Translations under genes and position numbers: made by a program
From: a virus
Strand: one strand, 5' to 3'
Virus record (IMG/VR): IMGVR_UViG_3300030060_006253
Span: 1-46,575 of that record
Length of the DNA: 46,575 bases
Notes under the pieces: model-generated
Seen by the model: the letters and a program-made list of their open reading frames with translations, nothing else
Told to the model about the DNA's origin: nothing
Databases searched by the model: none
Part shown: positions 41,849 to 46,575 of the stretch, one piece after another
Layout: each line of letters opens with the position of its first letter
Position numbering within the stretch: position 1 is the stretch's first letter

Positions 41849-43414
41849 ATGAAATTTAGATCTACAATTTCTTATACGGATCAACAAGGCTCGGTTGGTT
41901 GCTGTTGTCAGGTTGATGAAAAAAATGATACTCAATTTGCAGAGAAAACCAGTTGGAATGAGTGTGTATCTCGTAACGGATATTTTACACCGCAGTACGA
42001 CGAGGAGTTTGACTGCTCTGAATTTGAATGTCCACCTGTTGGGACAAAAGGATGTTGTTGTGCATGTTCACATATGAGTCAAGATCAACGAAGAACTTGG
42101 TTGGAGAATCAGGATCAACCAAACTTTGGAACCTTAGATGATATCACTCCATGTGAATGCACAAAACGAGGTGGAAACTGGAGTGAATTTTCTTGTGAGG
42201 ACACTGAAAACTTACCGGGAGGAAGACAGTTACTTTGTTACGCAGCAGGTGATGGTTCACCTGTGCCTGGTTCACCTCAAGACGTAAGGTGGCCTCATGC
42301 GTGTTGTGTCTATGATTTAGAGACAGGTGTAATTTCTTGTAAGAATGTATGTGGACCAGATGAATGCGCCTCCTATAACACAGAGACATCTACTTCAATA
42401 TACTATGATGATGGAAGTGTTTGTGAATTTGTCGGACCTGAAGGTCAACCTCCCAGATTTTGTGGTGATGGTCTACTCGGGGAACCGGGGGATTCTATCC
42501 CAAGGAATGGAGTCGCCGAAGAGTCTACTAGAGTGGCATCATGTATTTTCAGAGACACCGTTAATGGTAAATTAAACTGTGGTAATTACACGAAAGAACG
42601 ATGTGATGTCCTAGATGGATTCTTTGTTGGATTTGATAATGAAGGTAACAATATCCCATGTGGAACATACCCGGCAATAAAAACAAGAGAGTCTGTTGGA
42701 CCTACCACAATTAGTTCGAGTGAACTGAGTAAATATTCTATTGGTGATGATTTTCATAATATAGGAATATATTGTGGTGTATATAATCCAGAGGAATCTC
42801 TGATTCAATATACGGACTCACTTAGCGGTCCAACCAATACTGAAAACTCTGTTGCTAATGGTGTTGGGGGTAATAAGGGAGAGCGATGGGCGATAATACT
42901 TCATAATTACGATCTGGGGGATGGTAACTTTGGTTTGAATAGTAATACCAGAGAAACCTCAACATGGTCCGGTGATTACAATTCTAGGTTGCTTGCAGGA
43001 AACATATCTAACTCAATAAAAAATTACAAAATAAACGGAGTGGATGGTTGGAGAATACCTTCTATTAAAGAGCAAGCGTTTATTCAGAAAAATCTTCTAG
43101 AGGATCCTGAAACATATTTCAAGATCTCAACTAGAAACCTTATGAACACATATACTGATCAATATACGAAATTTGATCTTCCGATTAAGAGATCATACTT
43201 GTCATCAACTATAGTTAAATTAGGTGATTCATTCTTCGTTCAAAGTTACAATTTTGTAAGTCATGAAGATATACCACTGGATTTTTCAGATTTAACTCCT
43301 GATCGTGTTGGAAGAATTAAAAAGTTAGGATCATTTCCTAGCATCCTTCTTAATGATCTAAATTTTCAAGAATTAGAGGTCAGACCTATAAAGATACTAA
43401 AAGTAGTTGACTAA
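41849..43414 (+). CDS. Cys-rich protein with Lcl/DUF1566-like end, likely split from the previous fibre (521 aa)
   Basis: It starts with ATG 41849, in the same frame as the fibre at 38003 and immediately after tandem stops TAA TGA (41843-41848); GGAG at 41836-41839 could serve as its ribosome site. Residues about 15-260 are Cys-rich (GCCCQ, GCCCACSH, CCVYD). From about 296 (SIGDDFHNIGIYCG) the protein follows the C-terminal domain of the genes at 30713 and 34704, with WRIPSIKEQAF (about 400), YLSST in place of YWSST (about 450), and EVRPIKIL (about 510). It lacks a collagen start. It may join the 38003 product as a separate tip subunit. Confidence 0.65.
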   Translation: MKFRSTISYTDQQGSVGCCCQVDEKNDTQFAEKTSWNECVSRNGYFTPQYDEEFDCSEFECPPVGTKGCCCACSHMSQDQRRTWLENQDQPNFGTLDDITPCECTKRGGNWSEFSCEDTENLPGGRQLLCYAAGDGSPVPGSPQDVRWPHACCVYDLETGVISCKNVCGPDECASYNTETSTSIYYDDGSVCEFVGPEGQPPRFCGDGLLGEPGDSIPRNGVAEESTRVASCIFRDTVNGKLNCGNYTKERCDVLDGFFVGFDNEGNNIPCGTYPAIKTRESVGPTTISSSELSKYSIGDDFHNIGIYCGVYNPEESLIQYTDSLSGPTNTENSVANGVGGNKGERWAIILHNYDLGDGNFGLNSNTRETSTWSGDYNSRLLAGNISNSIKNYKINGVDGWRIPSIKEQAFIQKNLLEDPETYFKISTRNLMNTYTDQYTKFDLPIKRSYLSSTIVKLGDSFFVQSYNFVSHEDIPLDFSDLTPDRVGRIKKLGSFPSILLNDLNFQELEVRPIKILKVVD

Positions 43415-43417
43415 ATA
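43410..43417 (+). promoter_or_regulatory. possible variant late promoter
   Basis: ACTAAATA overlaps the stop of the preceding gene and lies 38 bases before the start at 43455. The same octamer lies before gp4 on the other strand. Two mismatches to TATAAATA make it a weak candidate. Confidence 0.25.
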
Positions 43418-43454
43418 GTAGTAGGTTCTTTACATATTTTTAGGAGATTTGATT

Positions 43455-43955
43455 ATGGAGTTTAGAAAAGAAGAACAAGCAGAAAGTAACAAAGGCGTTA
43501 CTAAAAAAATTAGTATGGTTCAAAGTTTTGCGATGGCTCTTGCATCCCGAGGACTATCTAACAAGAAAATTAATAAAGCAACAAAGCAGTTGAGAGTTCT
43601 TAGTTGTTTGGGGAACAGGGAGTCTGGTGGAATTCTACCTCCGTGTGATCACCTAATGGACAGTGAGACTGAAGGTAAAAAGTATTGTGGTGCTTGTGGT
43701 TGTGGAGACAGGGAGGGGACTTGGTTGATTGCAGAGGCGGATAAGTATAGTAAGTTAGACTATCCTAAAGTGGCGTGTCCTCTACAAATGCCTGGTTTTA
43801 CTAACTACGCTCCAAGTAGACCTGACGAGAGTGAAGAACCAATAACAAGAAAATACTATATCGAGCAGGTTGATTACAGCATTCTTGAGAGAGTAAATGT
43901 TGTTATTGGGGAAGAGGAAGAGAAAAACGAAGAAGAAGAGACTCAAACGGAATAA
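43455..43955 (+). CDS. Cys-rich, probably metal-binding protein (166 aa)
   Basis: ATG 43455 is chosen since AGGAG at 43442-43446 is well placed; a TTG at 43449 would also be open. The first 60 residues are basic and helical (FAMALASRGLSNKKINKATK). The middle has CGACGCG at about residues 75-81 with further Cys at about 50, 64 and 108 (YPKVACPLQMPGF), a spacing that suggests a zinc or Fe-S site. The last 20 residues are Glu-rich. No family is recognised. It lies between the fibre block and the neck genes, where T4 has wac/fibritin, but shows no fibritin coiled coil. Confidence 0.55.
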   Translation: MEFRKEEQAESNKGVTKKISMVQSFAMALASRGLSNKKINKATKQLRVLSCLGNRESGGILPPCDHLMDSETEGKKYCGACGCGDREGTWLIAEADKYSKLDYPKVACPLQMPGFTNYAPSRPDESEEPITRKYYIEQVDYSILERVNVVIGEEEEKNEEEETQTE

Positions 43956-43979
43956 ACCGCCTACATTAAACCAATAGAT

Positions 43980-44020
43980 CTCCCCGTGGTTTATACATAC
44001 TATAAACTACGGGGAGTTTT
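43980..44020 (+). terminator. long hairpin before gp13: terminator and possible translational control
   Basis: A 16-bp stem with one G-T pair (43980-43995 with 44001-44016) closes a 5-nt loop and runs into TTTTCTT, so it should terminate the fibre transcript. The 3' arm ends in GGGGAG (44011-44016), which is also the only good ribosome site for gp13 (ATG 44024). Read-through RNA would therefore hide that site, while a transcript starting inside the hairpin would expose it. Confidence 0.75.
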
Positions 44021-44023
44021 CTT

Positions 44024-44830
44024 ATGTCAAAACTAAGTTCAAGAGATGATATAATTGATTATGCCTTACGGAAATTAGGACATCCTGTAACTGAAATCAA
44101 TGTAGACAGACAGCAGTGTGAGGATAGACTAGATGACGCACTAGAGTTGTTTCAAGAGAGACACTTTGATGGTGCTGAAAAGGCTTTCTTTTCTCATAAA
44201 ATAACAGAGGATGACATTGCGAATGGATACATCTCTACAAATGATTTAGGTCCTATCAACGGTCCCGCTGGTGATGCACCCACGGGGAAGGATATATTAT
44301 CTGTGGTTAGTGTTTTCCAGTTTGGTGATTTTTCAAACATAAACTTGTTTGATGTCAGGTATCAAATGGCATTAACAGACTACTTCGGGATAAACCGAGG
44401 ACTGGGTATGAATGCAAGTTTAGGTCTTGCTTCTTACGACAGCACTAAAAGGCATATTGGATTGATTCAAGACTTCTTTCAACCACAAAGAAGAATTAGA
44501 TTTAACAAAGTTTCAAACAGACTTCATGTTGATATGGACTGGAGTAGAGAGGTAACATCATCAGAATATCTAATGATAGAAGCCTATGTTGCACTTAATC
44601 CAAATATATTTACTGAGATCTTTAATGATCGCTTGTTAAAAGAATATATCGTTGCTCTCATAAAAAGGCAGTGGGGACAGAACTTATCTAAGTTTGAAGG
44701 TGTTCAACTTCCCGGTGGTGTCTCTCTCAGAGGAGATGCAATCATGTCAGAGGCGGTTGAAGAAATCAGACAAATAGAAGAGAAGTTTCAGTTGGAATAT
44801 GAAGAACCCATAGACTTCATGACGGGGTGA
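44024..44830 (+). CDS. 13: neck protein gp13 (268 aa)
   Basis: It is a clear gp13 by sequence and by order before gp14. The N-terminus DYALRKLGHPVTEINVD with DDALELFQERHFDGAE (about 12-52) and the later region with EAYVALNPNIFTEIFNDRLLKEYIVALIKRQWG, given here only by its position at about 190-222, are family landmarks. T4 gp13 is 309 aa. With gp14 it closes the head-tail neck after DNA packaging. Its ribosome site is embedded in the upstream hairpin. gp14 starts three bases after its stop. Confidence 0.93.
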   Translation: MSKLSSRDDIIDYALRKLGHPVTEINVDRQQCEDRLDDALELFQERHFDGAEKAFFSHKITEDDIANGYISTNDLGPINGPAGDAPTGKDILSVVSVFQFGDFSNINLFDVRYQMALTDYFGINRGLGMNASLGLASYDSTKRHIGLIQDFFQPQRRIRFNKVSNRLHVDMDWSREVTSSEYLMIEAYVALNPNIFTEIFNDRLLKEYIVALIKRQWGQNLSKFEGVQLPGGVSLRGDAIMSEAVEEIRQIEEKFQLEYEEPIDFMTG

Positions 44831-44833
44831 TAA

Positions 44834-45502
44834 ATGGCAAGGAATCCTCATTTTAGGGAAAATGTTTCTGGTGAACAGAAACTAATAGAAGATCTTTCCA
44901 TTGAAATAATAAAAACAATGGGAAAGGATATGATCTATATCCCAAGAACTCTCGTAAACAAAGACGACTTGTTCGGGGAGGACGATAGTTCTAAATTTTC
45001 TAACGGCTATCCTGTGGAGATGTACATACAGTCCATTGATGGATTCGAGGGTGAAGGAGACATTCTAGGTAAGTTTGGTATTGAAATCAAAGACAGAGTG
45101 ACTCTAATCATAGCAAGAAAGAGATTCAATGAGGCAGTCGGATCCTACGCTAATTTAGAAAGACCTAAAGAGGGAGATTTGATTTACTTCCCTCTCAGTG
45201 ATGGTTTATTTGAGATCAACTTTGTTGAACACGAAAACCCATTCTACCAATTAGGAAAACTTTTTAGTTACAGACTGGACTGTGAACTATTCACCTATAG
45301 TCACGAAGATTTTGAAACTGGAAACAGTGAAATTGACGATACTGAATCTGATAGACAACGACAAGTTGACGATTATATTGTCCCGTTAGATCCATCTACA
45401 GGTGCAACTGCCGGTGACAATGATTCATATGAGGACTTTAAGAACATAGATAATATCTTTGACTTCACCGACAAGGATCCATTCTCGGAGGGTAACTACT
45501 GA
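44834..45502 (+). CDS. 14: neck protein gp14 (222 aa)
   Basis: The N-terminus (MARNPHFRENVSGEQKLIED) and the DMIYIPRTLVNKDDLFGED segment at about 36-54 are typical of gp14, followed by VEMYIQSIDGFEGEGD and RVTLIIARKRF. The C-terminus is acidic. T4 gp14 is 256 aa. It forms the neck with gp13. GGGGTGA serves as its ribosome site, and its stop overlaps the gp15 start (TGATG). Confidence 0.95.
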   Translation: MARNPHFRENVSGEQKLIEDLSIEIIKTMGKDMIYIPRTLVNKDDLFGEDDSSKFSNGYPVEMYIQSIDGFEGEGDILGKFGIEIKDRVTLIIARKRFNEAVGSYANLERPKEGDLIYFPLSDGLFEINFVEHENPFYQLGKLFSYRLDCELFTYSHEDFETGNSEIDDTESDRQRQVDDYIVPLDPSTGATAGDNDSYEDFKNIDNIFDFTDKDPFSEGNY

Positions 45503-46269
45503 TGTTCACACCATTCTACAACGAGTCCCTCCGTAAGTTGGTAATAGCCTTTGGATCTTTATTTAATGAGATAAAGGTTACTCGGGACAATGGTGAACAG
45601 ATCAGAGTTCCCCTCGCATATGGAGCAAAAGAAAAGTTTATAAGAAGAATAGAGGAGTCTAGTTCTATCACAGATGATGTTAGAGATGTTGGTATTACAT
45701 TACCAAGACTCGGATTTGATATAACTGGATTTGCATATGATCCCTCTAGAAAGGGAAACAAATTAAGAAAACGAATAATGAGAGATTCTACTTCTGGTGC
45801 TTCTCACTCATACTCAGAAGTCCCTTACAATGTTTCTTTTAGTTTATTTTCGTTCACTAGAACTATGGATGACAACCTCCAAATAATGGAGCAGATTCTC
45901 CCATACTTTACACCAGAGTTTAATGTGTCGATAAACATGAACAGACTAAATCAATCGGTGGATGTTCCGATTGTTTTGGGTGGTGTTCAAACCACGGAAG
46001 ATTATGAGGGAGACTTCTCTGGAAGAAGAACAATAGTAACATCCTTTGATTTTACCGCAAAGTCTTACATATTCAACCGTATCAAAACAGGAAAAATTAT
46101 TCTCCAATCTACAGTTGATATATTTGGTAGTCACGAAAAGTTCTACGCAGACACGGATGAAACACAGGATCTTAGAATAACAGCGACCGGTTCCTTTGAG
46201 GGTGCAACAGGAACAGAAGGATACACGGCTGGTAATCGTGTTTATGGACCTATAACTTATGAGCAGTGA
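45502..46269 (+). CDS. 15: tail completion and sheath stabiliser gp15 (255 aa)
   Basis: It shows the gp15 pattern: MFTPFYNESLRKLVIAFGSL at the N-terminus, RVPLAYGAKEKFIRRI at about 32-47, LPRLGFDITGFAYDPSRK, and the ILPYFTPEFNVSINM segment at about 131-145. T4 gp15 is 272 aa. The hexamer caps the tail tube and binds the neck. The start overlaps gp14 by one base, and the 3' end overlaps gp16 by 11 bases. Confidence 0.95.
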   Translation: MFTPFYNESLRKLVIAFGSLFNEIKVTRDNGEQIRVPLAYGAKEKFIRRIEESSSITDDVRDVGITLPRLGFDITGFAYDPSRKGNKLRKRIMRDSTSGASHSYSEVPYNVSFSLFSFTRTMDDNLQIMEQILPYFTPEFNVSINMNRLNQSVDVPIVLGGVQTTEDYEGDFSGRRTIVTSFDFTAKSYIFNRIKTGKIILQSTVDIFGSHEKFYADTDETQDLRITATGSFEGATGTEGYTAGNRVYGPITYEQ

Positions 46270-46575
46270 TAAAAAAAGTATTGATGAAAAAATATCAGAA
46301 GCACTTGATGTGGAGTTTGATAAAACAGAAATAGAACCAAAGAAACCAAAAGAAATTTCTGTACCAAAAGAGGAGATGCTTGCTCTTCGTGAGAAACATG
46401 CTAACAAAGATTATGCAGATGCTAGAGCGAGTCTCAAAGATCTAATCGATGTTGGTAGAGATGCAGTTGATGGTATTCTAAAGGTAGCATCCGAAGGTGA
46501 TCATCCAAGAGCCTATGAAGTAGCATCACAGATGCTCAAAACTGTATCTGAAATGAATAAAGATCTGATCGGTTT
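46259..46575 (+). CDS. 16: terminase small subunit gp16 (partial, 3' end outside the window)
   Basis: ATG 46259 lies inside the end of gp15. The visible 105 codons begin with a charged, acidic-basic stretch. Then comes DYADARASLKDLIDVGRDAVDGIL (about 54-77 by position) and HPRAYEVASQMLKTVSEMN, the helical core of the gp16 family, which forms a ring to load the large terminase onto DNA. It is cut by the window edge. Overlap with gp15 implies coupling. Confidence 0.92.
   Translation, partial: MSSDKKSIDEKISEALDVEFDKTEIEPKKPKEISVPKEEMLALREKHANKDYADARASLKDLIDVGRDAVDGILKVASEGDHPRAYEVASQMLKTVSEMNKDLIG

Noticed and set aside
33450-43414. Diversity-generating retroelement target, since Lcl/DUF1566 tips resemble C-type lectin folds
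   Set aside because: No reverse transcriptase, template repeat or A-biased variable repeat pair is seen in the window.

Overview
The window is part of the genome of a T4-like (Tevenvirinae-type) contractile-tailed phage, about 43% G+C by eye and densely packed on both strands. The following T4 homologues or positional equivalents can be recognised: gp33, gp32, gp26 with a gp51-position extension, gp54, gp4, gp48, gp53, a gp27-type hub, gp25, gp6, gp7, gp8, gp13, gp14, gp15 and gp16. Their order resembles marine T4-like phages. Two exact T4-type late promoters (TATAAATA) precede gp25 and the first fibre gene. Sigma70-like promoters precede gp33 and gp32.

Layout. (1) 1-4356, + strand: small auxiliary genes (an Sm-like protein, a DUF6065 protein, a 7Fe-type ferredoxin, a deaminase-like protein, a SET-domain protein, a protein with a PEP-CTERM-like sorting tail) with tRNA-Arg(TCT), tRNA-Leu(TAA) and tRNA-Pro(TGG). 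(2) 4357-9388, - strand: three virion-type genes with Cys-rich modules, cupredoxin-like domains and a proline-rich tail. (3) 9462-10785, + strand: gp33 and gp32, ending in a bidirectional terminator. (4) 10786-14143, - strand: gp4, gp54, gp26 and a tape-measure candidate. Between gp26 and the tape measure lies a textbook -1 frameshift signal that would fuse gp26 to a 65-residue extension. (5) 14196-26135, + strand: tail-tube cap, wedge and hub genes. (6) 26157-43955, + strand: structural and fibre genes, including three very large proteins with collagen-like starts and disulfide-rich middles; two of these, and a fourth gene, carry Lcl/DUF1566-like ends. (7) 43980-46575, + strand: a long hairpin, then gp13, gp14, gp15 and the start of gp16.

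Host. The phage carries a secreted protein with a PEP-CTERM-like tail (PAPG, hydrophobic stretch, RRRR) and many repeats of the GACC...C...C...GG...C type. From memory both are common in surface proteins of Planctomycetota, especially Phycisphaerae-like marine members. I infer a Gram-negative host with an exosortase system, with Planctomycetota the leading candidate; this is not proved by the sequence.

Most unusual points: the gp26 frameshift cassette feeding a tape measure with the classical GG..PT...GE...PE...PL motif in a T4-like phage; the PEP-CTERM-like phage protein; the spread of Cys-rich modules through baseplate and fibre proteins; a Tyr/Trp-rich insert in the tail hub; a fibre gene split by two in-frame stops; and hairpin leaders at gp32 and gp13.
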